Assembly (NCBI GenBank): GCA_016200785.1
Contig: JACQED010000096.1
Coordinates: 1 to 7,172 of the forward strand
Length of the DNA stretch: 7,172 bases
Reading direction: 5' to 3'
From: Chloroflexota bacterium
GTDB taxonomy: Bacteria; Chloroflexota; Anaerolineae; Anaerolineales; JACQED01
The translations under genes and the position numbers were made by a program. Below, in pieces: positions 1-5,717 of the stretch (position 1 is the first letter of the stretch; each line of letters opens with the position of its first letter). Under the pieces are notes generated by a model. It was not told the DNA's origin. It was given only the letters and a program-made list of their open reading frames with translations, and did no database searches.

Positions 1-2
1 AT

Positions 3-548
3 CGGGGCGACGCGCGCGAAGTGCGCGCCGCTGTCACGGGCCCGTATGACACCGTGATCACCTCGCCGCCCTATCCCAACCGCATGAGTTACATCCGCGA
101 ATTGCGCCCGTACATGTACTGGCTCGGCTATCTGGCCGATGGGCGCGAGGCGGGCGAGATGGACTGGAAGGCCATCGGCGGGACGTGGGGGATTGCGACC
201 AGCCGATTACAACAGTGGGAGTCGAATGGCGCGACTATCGAACACGACGGCTTTGGCGAGATGATCGATCATATCGCTGAGGTCAGCCCGATCCTCGCCC
301 GCTACGTTCATAAATATTTCGCCGACATCGCCTGCCACCTGCAAAGCCTGAAAACCGTCCTCGCCCCCGGCGCGCGTGCCTTTTACATCGTCGGCAACTC
401 GAAGTTCTACGACACGCTTGTGCCAGTCGAGCGGATCTATGCCAGCCTGATGAAGCAGACCGGATTCGGCGACGTGCGGATAGCGACGTTGAGGAAACGG
501 AACTCAAAGAAAGAGCTGCTGGAGTTTTGTGTTTCCGCGACCAGTTGA
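3..548 (+). CDS. DNA methyltransferase, 3' part (left edge cut)
   Basis: The gene is open at the left edge; the visible 181 residues are the C-terminal part of a SAM-dependent amino-methyltransferase that modifies adenine-N6 or cytosine-N4 in DNA. The catalytic motif IV is seen as TSPPY (visible residues 20-24), preceded by a GDAR segment of the kind that lies just before motif IV. Further on come a VLAPGARAFYIVGNS strand-loop (about 117-131) and a C-terminal block, RKRNSKKELLEF, typical of this methylase group. The SAM-binding FxGxG motif I is not in the visible part, so I infer it lies to the left. The next gene starts 5 bases after this TGA stop, which suggests one transcript and possible translational coupling. 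Target base and sequence specificity cannot be read from the fragment. It could be a solitary methylase or part of a restriction system whose other genes lie outside the window. Confidence 0.85.
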   Translation, partial: RGDAREVRAAVTGPYDTVITSPPYPNRMSYIRELRPYMYWLGYLADGREAGEMDWKAIGGTWGIATSRLQQWESNGATIEHDGFGEMIDHIAEVSPILARYVHKYFADIACHLQSLKTVLAPGARAFYIVGNSKFYDTLVPVERIYASLMKQTGFGDVRIATLRKRNSKKELLEFCVSATS

Positions 549-553
549 ATCTC

Positions 554-2284
554 ATGCCCCCCTACCGCCCTCTCTACACCCAATCTCTTGCGCTGATCAT
601 CGGCATTGACGATTATCCCCTCCTCGGCGCGCCGCCACTTCACACGGCAGTGTTGGGCGCGAACGCGGTTGGCGATCTGCTCGAATCAACTTTCGGCTTC
701 AGCGTGGTACGCCTGCTGGACGCGGGCGCGACCAAGCAAACCATCCTATCGGCCCTCGAAAAACTCACCCAGGCCGAGCCGGATGCCCGGGTGTTGGTCT
801 ACTTTGCCGGGCACGGCTTGACGCGGGCGACGGTGAGGGGCGCGGATGTCGGCTACTTGGCCGCGCACGATACGGCCGGCGGCGATTGGACGACTGCGCT
901 CAAAATGGAGGACCTCACCGAGCAGGCAGACTTGATCCCGGCCAAGCATGTTCTCTACGTTCTGGACGCCTGCTTTGGCGGCCTGGCGCTGGGAACGCGG
1001 GCAGCGCCGGCCGAGCGGATGGCAGCCGACTTGCTCACCCGCCGATCACTGCAAGTGATCGCCGCCGGCAAGGCGGATCAAGTCGTCGCCGATCGCTTCG
1101 GGCCGGCGGGACACTCGATCTTCACCGGGCTGCTGCTTGACGGCCTGAGCGGCGCGGCTGCCGGGGAGCGGGGTTTTTTGAGCGGGCGGCGATTGGGGGT
1201 TTATCTCGAAGAGCAGGTGGGCCTGCACACCTATTCGCGGCAGACACCGCAATACGGCCCGCTCTTAGGGGACGAGGGCGGCGACGTGATCTTCCGCGAA
1301 GCAGCTGAGGCGCGACTATCGGCAGACGTTGCCGCCGCCCTCGCCAGCACCATACCCGAGGTGCGTCGGGCTGTTCTGCCGACTCTGGCCCGCTTGGCGA
1401 GTGAGCAAGATGCAACGATGGCCGAACTCGCCCGCACGAAACTGGAAGAGATTGGTGCAGGCGACGATAGCCTGAGCGTGCGCCGACAGGCCAATGAGTT
1501 GCTGGAAGGGTTGATGCAACCGCAGGCGGTGGCCGCCGAAGCCCGGCTCCAGCCCGACGTTCTCACGCTCGAGTTACCTATCAACTTGGAACTCATCGGC
1601 GTCCCTGCCGGAGAATTCTTGATGGGCAGTGACCCGGCGAAAGACCTGGAAGCCGGGAACGACGAACAACCCCAACAGCGCGTCTATGTCTCCGAATTCT
1701 ATATTGGGAAATACCCGGTGACGAACGCGCAGTACGCGGCTTTCGCACGGGCATCGAACTCCCAGGCGAACGTGGCTCCCGGCAAAGAAAACTATCCTGT
1801 GGTCCACGTGTCATGGAACAATGCGGCCGCCTTCTGCCAATGGTTGAGCGAGAAGACCGGCAAATCCTTCCGACTGCCGACCGAAGCTGAGTGGGAGAAA
1901 GCGGCCCGGGGAGCGGACGGTCGGATTTATCCATGGGGAAATCGGTGGGATGAGACGAAACTTAACACGAGTGAAGGTGGGCCAGGCGACACTACCCCGG
2001 TAGCCCAACATTCGCCTGCGGGCGACAGCCCCTACGGTGCCGCCGATATGAGCGGAAATGTGTGGGAGTGGTGCGCTGACTGGTATGATGAGAAGGAATA
2101 TGAGCGTCGCAGCGGTCCCGTGGTAAAAGATCCTCAAGGGCCAGAGGATGGCCTTCGCCGCGTACTGCGAGGCGGTTCCTTCTTCAACAACCGCCGCCTC
2201 GCCCGCTGTGCGGTCCGCCTCAGCGATGTCCCGGACCTCAGGGGCGGGGGTTGGGGGTTTCGCGTAGTGGCGTCCCCATCGTGA
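554..2284 (+). CDS. Caspase-like (peptidase C14) protease fused to an FGE-sulfatase/C-type-lectin domain
   Basis: The protein has 576 aa. Residues 11-247 are a caspase/metacaspase-like domain: strand ALIIGIDDY (13-21), catalytic-His block YFAGHG (His87) and catalytic-Cys block LDACFGG (Cys140). Residues about 250-320 are an Ala/Leu/Arg-rich helical linker resembling HEAT-like repeats. Residues about 343-572 are an FGE-sulfatase domain with GEFLMGS (353-359), YPVTNAQY, RLPTEAEWEKAARG (440-453), YPWGNRW, DMSGNVWEW (498-506), LRGGS and WGFRVV. From GGS onward it lacks the two copper-binding cysteines of true formylglycine-generating enzyme, so sulfatase activation is unlikely and a ligand-binding lectin fold is more plausible. 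No signal peptide or membrane segment is seen, so it is probably cytoplasmic. ATG 554 was chosen over TTG 527 because TTG 527 would overlap the methylase and add nine residues outside the domain; no clear Shine-Dalgarno precedes either. Inference: sensor plus protease effector, possibly a DGR target. Confidence 0.9.
   Translation: MPPYRPLYTQSLALIIGIDDYPLLGAPPLHTAVLGANAVGDLLESTFGFSVVRLLDAGATKQTILSALEKLTQAEPDARVLVYFAGHGLTRATVRGADVGYLAAHDTAGGDWTTALKMEDLTEQADLIPAKHVLYVLDACFGGLALGTRAAPAERMAADLLTRRSLQVIAAGKADQVVADRFGPAGHSIFTGLLLDGLSGAAAGERGFLSGRRLGVYLEEQVGLHTYSRQTPQYGPLLGDEGGDVIFREAAEARLSADVAAALASTIPEVRRAVLPTLARLASEQDATMAELARTKLEEIGAGDDSLSVRRQANELLEGLMQPQAVAAEARLQPDVLTLELPINLELIGVPAGEFLMGSDPAKDLEAGNDEQPQQRVYVSEFYIGKYPVTNAQYAAFARASNSQANVAPGKENYPVVHVSWNNAAAFCQWLSEKTGKSFRLPTEAEWEKAARGADGRIYPWGNRWDETKLNTSEGGPGDTTPVAQHSPAGDSPYGAADMSGNVWEWCADWYDEKEYERRSGPVVKDPQGPEDGLRRVLRGGSFFNNRRLARCAVRLSDVPDLRGGGWGFRVVASPS
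2165..2263 (+). other. Candidate DGR variable region at the end of the FGE-sulfatase domain
   Basis: These codons (residues 538-570) cover LRGGS through WGFR, the part of C-type-lectin/FGE-fold proteins that DGRs diversify. Constant residues of such regions are kept: GGS, RCA, a Pro, then GFR. The positions that are usually Asn (AAC/AAT) in a DGR template are mixed here: CTC, AGC, GAT, GTC, CTC, GGC, GGT. All of these can be reached from AAC or AAT by changing only adenines, which is the DGR mutation signature; GGG at 2246 cannot come from AAC or AAT and would need a template AAG or similar. The 3' end is a G-rich tract at 2241-2257, in the position where an initiation-of-mutagenic-homing element would sit. 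No reverse transcriptase and no second copy (template) is seen in the window, so this rests on codon pattern and fold alone. Confidence 0.45.
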
Positions 2285-3163
2285 GCTTGTACCTCGGCTG
2301 CCCCATCTGGGCGCACAAAGGCTGGGTCGGCAACTTCTTTCCGAAAGGAACGAAGTCCGCCAACTTTCTGCGCGAGTACGCCCGAAGGCTCACCGCCGTC
2401 GAGGGCAACACGACTTTCTACGCCGTCCCCTCGCCGGAGACTATCAGACGCTGGAAGGACGAGACGCCCGAAGGGTTTCGCTTCTGCCCCAAGATTCCCC
2501 GCACGGTGAGTCACGCCGGGCGGCTGATGCCGCATCTCGACGATGCGCGCCGATTTGTCGAAACGATGCGCGGACTCGGCGCGCGACTCGGCCCGTTGTT
2601 TATGCAACTGCCGCCGCGCTACTCCCCGGCGTTGACTGACGATCTGCGCGGATTTTTTGACCGCGTGGCCGCGCGACATGAAGTTGGCCGTCGAAGTACG
2701 CCACCCAGATTGGTTCAAGCCGCCGCACCACGACTCGCTCAACGCGCTCTTGCGCGAACACGACGCGGCCCGCGTGTTGATTGACACGCGCCCGATCCGC
2801 GACATGCCGGAAGCCGAGATCGGGCAGGATAGTGTTTACGTTCGGCTGAAACAGGCGCAGGAGCGCAAGCCGGACGTGCCGCTCCTCCCGGCCCTCACCG
2901 CCTCTTTCGCGATGGTGCGCTACATCGGGCATCCGAACGTCGAAGCAAACGCACCATTACTCGACGAGTGGGCCGAGCGAATTGCAGGTTGGTTGAGCAT
3001 CGGCGTAGATGTATATACCTTCTGCCACTGCCCCGACGAAACGATGTCGCCGCAGATTTGCCGCGAACTGCACCGGCGTGTGGCGGCAAGAGGCAAGATC
3101 GAGCCATTGCCGTGGGATAGCATTAGCGCCGAGGTATCGCGAGAGCAGGGCAGACTGCTCTGA
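2281..3163 (+). pseudogene. DUF72 (YecE-like) family protein, interrupted by one frameshift
   Basis: Two adjacent open frames together make one full-length DUF72 protein of about 293 aa (family members run about 240-300 aa). Frame 1 from GTG 2281 carries the N-terminal blocks LGCPIWAHKGW, VEGNTTFYAVPS, RWKDETPEGFRFCPK and LGPLFMQLPPRYS. Frame 2, from about 2672 to the TGA at 3161-3163, carries the rest: PRDMKLAVEVRHPDWF, VYVRLKQ and an ending around CHCPDETMSPQ. DUF72 is a TIM-barrel-like family of unknown function. GTG 2281 was chosen because it overlaps the preceding stop as GTGA, a coupling arrangement; an upstream in-frame TTG at 2251 lies inside the preceding gene. Removing one base near 2653-2672 restores the family sequence. 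This may be a true pseudogene, a sequencing or assembly error at the T6 tract, or rarely a slippage site. If real, frame 1 ends at a stop near 2784 after 167 residues. Confidence 0.8.
2653..2672 (+). other. Frameshift site in the DUF72 gene (T6 tract)
   Basis: The reading frame of the DUF72 gene moves from frame 1 to frame 2 in this stretch. A run of six T (2653-2658) is the likeliest place. With five T the peptide reads GFLTAWPRDMKLAVE, which keeps the expected Phe-Leu-x-x-(hydrophobic)-Pro spacing before the conserved AVEVRH strand. Removing one G of the GG at 2667-2668 instead gives FFDRVPRDMKLAVE, almost as good, so the exact base is not settled. Confidence 0.65.
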
Positions 3164-3195
3164 TGTCATAATGAATGGACATTGCAAACGGGGTC

Positions 3196-3263
3196 ACCAC
3201 AAAGACACCAAGACACAAAGGGCAACAAGATCGTTTTCCTTCGTGCCCTCGTGGCTTCGTGGT
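3196..3263. repeat. Long imperfect inverted repeat (hairpin) in the DUF72-pncC gap
   Basis: Two 25-nt arms, 3196-3220 and 3239-3263, pair at 19 of 25 positions around an 18-nt loop, with a further short AAC/GTT pairing at 3224-3226 and 3233-3235. Each arm is built from about three 8-nt near-repeats (such as AAAGACAC, CAAGACAC on the left and CTTCGTGC, CTTCGTGG on the right). Four of the six mismatches are A-C on the plus strand, so in a minus-strand RNA they become U-G wobbles and 23 of 25 positions could pair. There is no U tract on either side, so it is not a standard intrinsic terminator. The remaining bases of the gap (3164-3195 and 3264-3288) show no clear promoter. It resembles dispersed intergenic repeats that I recall from environmental bacterial genomes; that recollection is unchecked. 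Confidence 0.75.
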
Positions 3264-3288
3264 AAAGAATCTTCGTCAGGTCTGAAAA

Positions 3289-3798
3289 ATGCCCTCCACT
3301 CAACCCCTCGAATTCCTCCTCGGCCAACTCCTCACCGAGCGCAAACTCACAATCGCCGTCGCCGAATCTTGCACGGGCGGGCTGATCTGTCACCGCCTCA
3401 CGAACGTGCCGGGCAGTTCCACCTATTTCCTCGGCGGCGTCGTCGCGTATGCCTATGACGCCAAAGAAGACCTGCTCGGCGTTCAACACAATACGCTGTA
3501 CGATCATGGCGCGGTGAGCGAGGCGACGGCGCGCGAGATGGCGCGTGGCGTGCGCCGCGTGCTCGGCGCGGACATCGGCGTGGCAGTGACCGGCATCGCC
3601 GGGCCGGGCGGCGGAATGCCGGGCAAGTCGGTCGGCCTGACGTGGATCGCCCTCAGTGGCCGAAGCGTCGACAGGGCGACCAAGTTTGTCTGGGATTCAG
3701 ATCGTGAGGGCAATAAAGCGCTGTCGGCGGAGGCTGTGTTGAGGATGGTGGTCGAGTATTTGTCGGCTACCGAAACAGTTGCCGGAGAGGATGGGTAA
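3289..3798 (+). CDS. pncC: PncC-type nicotinamide-nucleotide amidase (CinA C-terminal domain, stand-alone)
   Basis: The protein is 169 aa, the usual size of a stand-alone CinA C-terminal domain (about 160-170 aa). This family deamidates nicotinamide mononucleotide to nicotinate mononucleotide, returning by-product NMN to NAD synthesis, in the cytoplasm. Family motifs in order: AVAESCTGG (23-31, with Ser27 as the presumed nucleophile), NVPGSSTYFLGGVVAY (39-54), AKEDLLGV, GAVSEATAREMARG (74-87) and TGIAGPGGG (101-109) followed by K-S-V-G. The N-terminal molybdopterin-binding-like half of full CinA is absent. ATG 3289 is preceded by a weak AGG at 3278-3280. The gene is separated from the DUF72 gene by 125 bp containing a hairpin repeat, so it may have its own promoter, which I could not identify. 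Its last 32 bases overlap the 3' end of the convergent Uma2 gene. Confidence 0.92.
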   Translation: MPSTQPLEFLLGQLLTERKLTIAVAESCTGGLICHRLTNVPGSSTYFLGGVVAYAYDAKEDLLGVQHNTLYDHGAVSEATAREMARGVRRVLGADIGVAVTGIAGPGGGMPGKSVGLTWIALSGRSVDRATKFVWDSDREGNKALSAEAVLRMVVEYLSATETVAGEDG

Positions 3799-4390
3799 AG
3801 CCGGGCAAGACCTCGCCGCCGGCCAATTCGTCGTCAAGTCCCAAGTGACAGGCTTCGGCGAGGGAACGATGCTCGACGATGACCTGCTTGGACGGATAGA
3901 CGACCCAGGCAAGTCGAACGCCGAAGGTCAGATAATCCCGGACTTTGGCCTCGATCTCGTCGGCCCGGTCGGAGGGCGAGACGATTTCGACGGCCAGGTC
4001 AGGCGCGACCGGCCAGAAGCCAGTTTGCTCGTCGGGCGGGGGAATGCGATCCTTTCTCACGAACGCCACATCCGGCGCACGGACGATGGCCTCCGGTTCT
4101 GGCTTGAGGATGAAGCCGGGTTCGGCGGTGTAGACTTCGCCCAGATCGTGCTCATCCACAAAGTCCACCAACGCGTGGATCAGCCGAACCGCATACCGCC
4201 CTTGAATCGGACTCGCAGGACTGGCTATCATCAGGTCACCTCGCACCAATTCGTAGCGATAGTCGTCGCCGGACAGCGCTTCGAGTTCGGCAATCGTCCA
4301 CGGGCGACCCGGCCCCGGCAGGCGAATGGGCTCGGCGCGCGGGGCGTGAGCGAGTTGTTCCGCGATCTCGGCAGTGGACGGGCGGATCAT
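3767..4390 (-). CDS. Uma2 family endonuclease (DUF820, PD-(D/E)XK fold)
   Basis: The protein has 207 aa. It shows the Uma2 pattern: YELVRGDLMIASPAS (46-60), the metal-binding Asp in APDVAFVRKD (Asp107), Glu in PDLAVEIVSPSDR (Glu135), Lys149 in EAKVRDYLTFGV, then RLAWVVYP. These are the acidic and lysine residues expected of a restriction-endonuclease-like fold. Family members are putative nucleases, very numerous in Cyanobacteria and Chloroflexota; their biological role is mostly unknown. ATG 4390 overlaps the kinase stop as ATGA, so the gene is translationally coupled as the third member of the regulator-kinase operon. A good Shine-Dalgarno, AGAAGGG, lies at 4406-4400, nine bases before the ATG. 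The usual Asp of the family's W-x-V-D-P segment is Tyr here. The 3' end overlaps pncC by 32 bp, tail to tail. Confidence 0.9.
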   Translation of the reverse strand: MIRPSTAEIAEQLAHAPRAEPIRLPGPGRPWTIAELEALSGDDYRYELVRGDLMIASPASPIQGRYAVRLIHALVDFVDEHDLGEVYTAEPGFILKPEPEAIVRAPDVAFVRKDRIPPPDEQTGFWPVAPDLAVEIVSPSDRADEIEAKVRDYLTFGVRLAWVVYPSKQVIVEHRSLAEACHLGLDDELAGGEVLPGFTHPLRQLFR

Positions 4391-5700
4391 CGTGCCGTTC
4401 CCTTCTCACCCCCGATTATATCACCCGCGGGACGCAGGACAAAGACAAACCTCGCCCCGCCTCCCTCCGCATTCTGCGCCCAGATGCGCCCGCCGTGCGC
4501 CTCGACGATGCCTTTCGCAATCGCCAGCCCCAGCCCGGCGCCGGACGACTCGCGCGAGCGCGACCGGGCCGCGTCGCCGCGATAGAAGCGCTCGAAGACT
4601 CTCTCCAAATCCTCCGGCGGAATGCCCTCGCCCGTGTCGCGCACCTCGACACAGACATCTCCCTTCGCCCGATATGCCTTGACTGTGACCTCGCCGCCGG
4701 GGGCCGTATGCCGCAGGGCGTTGCCGAGAAGATTCGCCAGCACGCGCCCGATCTTTTGCGCGTTCATCGGCACTGGGTCAATCTGATCGGCCACCTGCCC
4801 GGTGAGGCGCACGCCACGCCCGTCGGCCAGCGCGCGAAAACTTTCCAGCGAGTCCGAGATCAGATCCGACAGCGAGTGGCTCGCCACTTCGAGGGTCAGG
4901 CCGCCGGCGTCGAGTTGCGCCAGTTCGAAGAGGTCGTCAATCAACGTGTTGAGGCTCTGCACATCGGCGCGGATGGTGCGGAGGTAGCGGGCCGTCACCG
5001 CCGGGTCGCTCACCACGCCGTCGGCCAACGCCTCGACCATTGCGCGGATCGAAGTCAACGGCGTGCGGAGATCGTGCGACGTCCAGGCGATCAGATCGCG
5101 GCGCAGCGTCTCGACCTCTTTTTGTTTTTTCGCCGCCGCCTCCAGCCGGGCGGCCATGTCGTTGAAAGTCTGCGCCAACTGCGCGAGTTCGTCGCGGCCC
5201 GAAACCGGGGCGCGCGCGGCGAGGTTGCCGCCGGCGAGGGCCTGCGCGCTGTGCATCAACTCGCGCACGCCCAGCGACAGCGCCGCCGAAGCGAAGTAGC
5301 CGAAGGTGGTGGCGATGATCGCCGCGAACAACAACAGCACTGTAACCAGCGCGAAGTCGTGCTCGCTCAAGAACATCCACCGCGCCATGATCCAGACGTG
5401 GGCCAGCGTGACCAGCGTGCTGAAGCCGTAGCCGGCCAGCAGAGTCCAGTGCAGGCGCGCTGAGCGGAAGCGGCCGAGGCGGTATAAGAGGTAGCCCACC
5501 CCGAGGGAGGCCGCAGCCGTCAGGCCAAGAGGGGTGAACAGCGCGGCCAATTCGCCGGAGGCGGGCCGCATGAGCCACAGCGTCACGGCCAGCCCGGCGA
5601 CCAGTGCGGCAATGAAACCGGCGATGAAAATCGAAAGGGTTCGAGGGCGGCGCGCGGGTTGCGGGACGATCAATTGGGTCTTTGAGGAGCGATGAGCCAT
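4387..5700 (-). CDS. Membrane sensor histidine kinase (HAMP-HisKA-HATPase)
   Basis: The protein has 437 aa from ATG 5700. Hydrophobic segments at about 22-44, 51-73, 86-107 and 117-141 suggest four membrane spans with only short loops, so there is no large extracytoplasmic sensor domain; the signal may be sensed in or at the membrane. A HAMP-like linker follows (about 142-190, with GRDELAQLAQTFNDMAARLE). HisKA has phospho-acceptor His209 in SHDLRTPLTS. The HATPase_c domain has the N box (Asn323, Asn327), G1 box DTGEGI (355-360), F box FERFYRGD and G2 box GAGLGLAIAKG (387-397). All key residues are present, so it should be active. Its partner is the OmpR-type regulator just upstream (17-bp gap). 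An upstream in-frame non-ATG start at 5754 would overlap the regulator gene and adds nothing domain-like. Its stop overlaps the Uma2 start as ATGA. The signal is not predictable. Confidence 0.93.
   Translation of the reverse strand: MAHRSSKTQLIVPQPARRPRTLSIFIAGFIAALVAGLAVTLWLMRPASGELAALFTPLGLTAAASLGVGYLLYRLGRFRSARLHWTLLAGYGFSTLVTLAHVWIMARWMFLSEHDFALVTVLLLFAAIIATTFGYFASAALSLGVRELMHSAQALAGGNLAARAPVSGRDELAQLAQTFNDMAARLEAAAKKQKEVETLRRDLIAWTSHDLRTPLTSIRAMVEALADGVVSDPAVTARYLRTIRADVQSLNTLIDDLFELAQLDAGGLTLEVASHSLSDLISDSLESFRALADGRGVRLTGQVADQIDPVPMNAQKIGRVLANLLGNALRHTAPGGEVTVKAYRAKGDVCVEVRDTGEGIPPEDLERVFERFYRGDAARSRSRESSGAGLGLAIAKGIVEAHGGRIWAQNAEGGGARFVFVLRPAGDIIGGEKGTAR
4400..4442 (-). promoter_or_regulatory. 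Candidate internal promoter and ribosome binding site for the Uma2 gene
   Basis: On the minus strand a perfect TATAAT (4420-4415) has an upstream TG (extended -10, TGATATAAT). A TTGTCC at 4442-4437 stands 16 bases before it, matching 4 of 6 of a -35. A start point about seven bases downstream (near 4408) would give an 18-nt leader holding the AGAAGGG ribosome binding site at 4406-4400. The -10 uses an ATA isoleucine codon of the kinase gene, which is uncommon in such GC-rich coding sequence. This could allow Uma2 expression apart from the kinase. It is a motif match only. Confidence 0.4.
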
Positions 5701-5716
5701 ACGCGATAAGCCATCC
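5689..5716. repeat. 14-nt tandem duplication across the kinase start codon
   Basis: Two 14-nt units, 5689-5702 and 5703-5716, match at 12 of 14 positions. On the minus strand the pair places a second ATGGCT(T)ATCGC just upstream of the true ATGGCT(C)ATCGC start. The upstream ATG (5714) is out of frame with the kinase. The whole short gap between the regulator and the kinase is made of this repeat, and no clear Shine-Dalgarno is seen in it. Confidence 0.6.
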
Positions 5717-5717
5717 G

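Noticed and set aside
527..553. TTG start at 527 for the caspase-FGE gene
   Set aside because: It would overlap the methylase and add nine residues with no domain content; ATG 554 lies just after the methylase stop and just before the first caspase strand.
2134..2805. 223-codon open frame on the minus strand across the end of the caspase-FGE gene and DUF72
   Set aside because: It is Arg/Ser-rich with no recognisable domain, and lies opposite two strongly recognised plus-strand genes; typical shadow in GC-rich DNA.
3164..3288. CRISPR array or intrinsic terminator at the short repeats
   Set aside because: There is one hairpin with unequal 8-nt subunits, no regular repeat-spacer pattern, and no U tract after the stem.
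4495..5463. 322-codon open frame on the plus strand
   Set aside because: It lies wholly opposite the histidine kinase, whose domains are all intact; its peptide has no recognisable domain and is rich in Arg, His and Gln.
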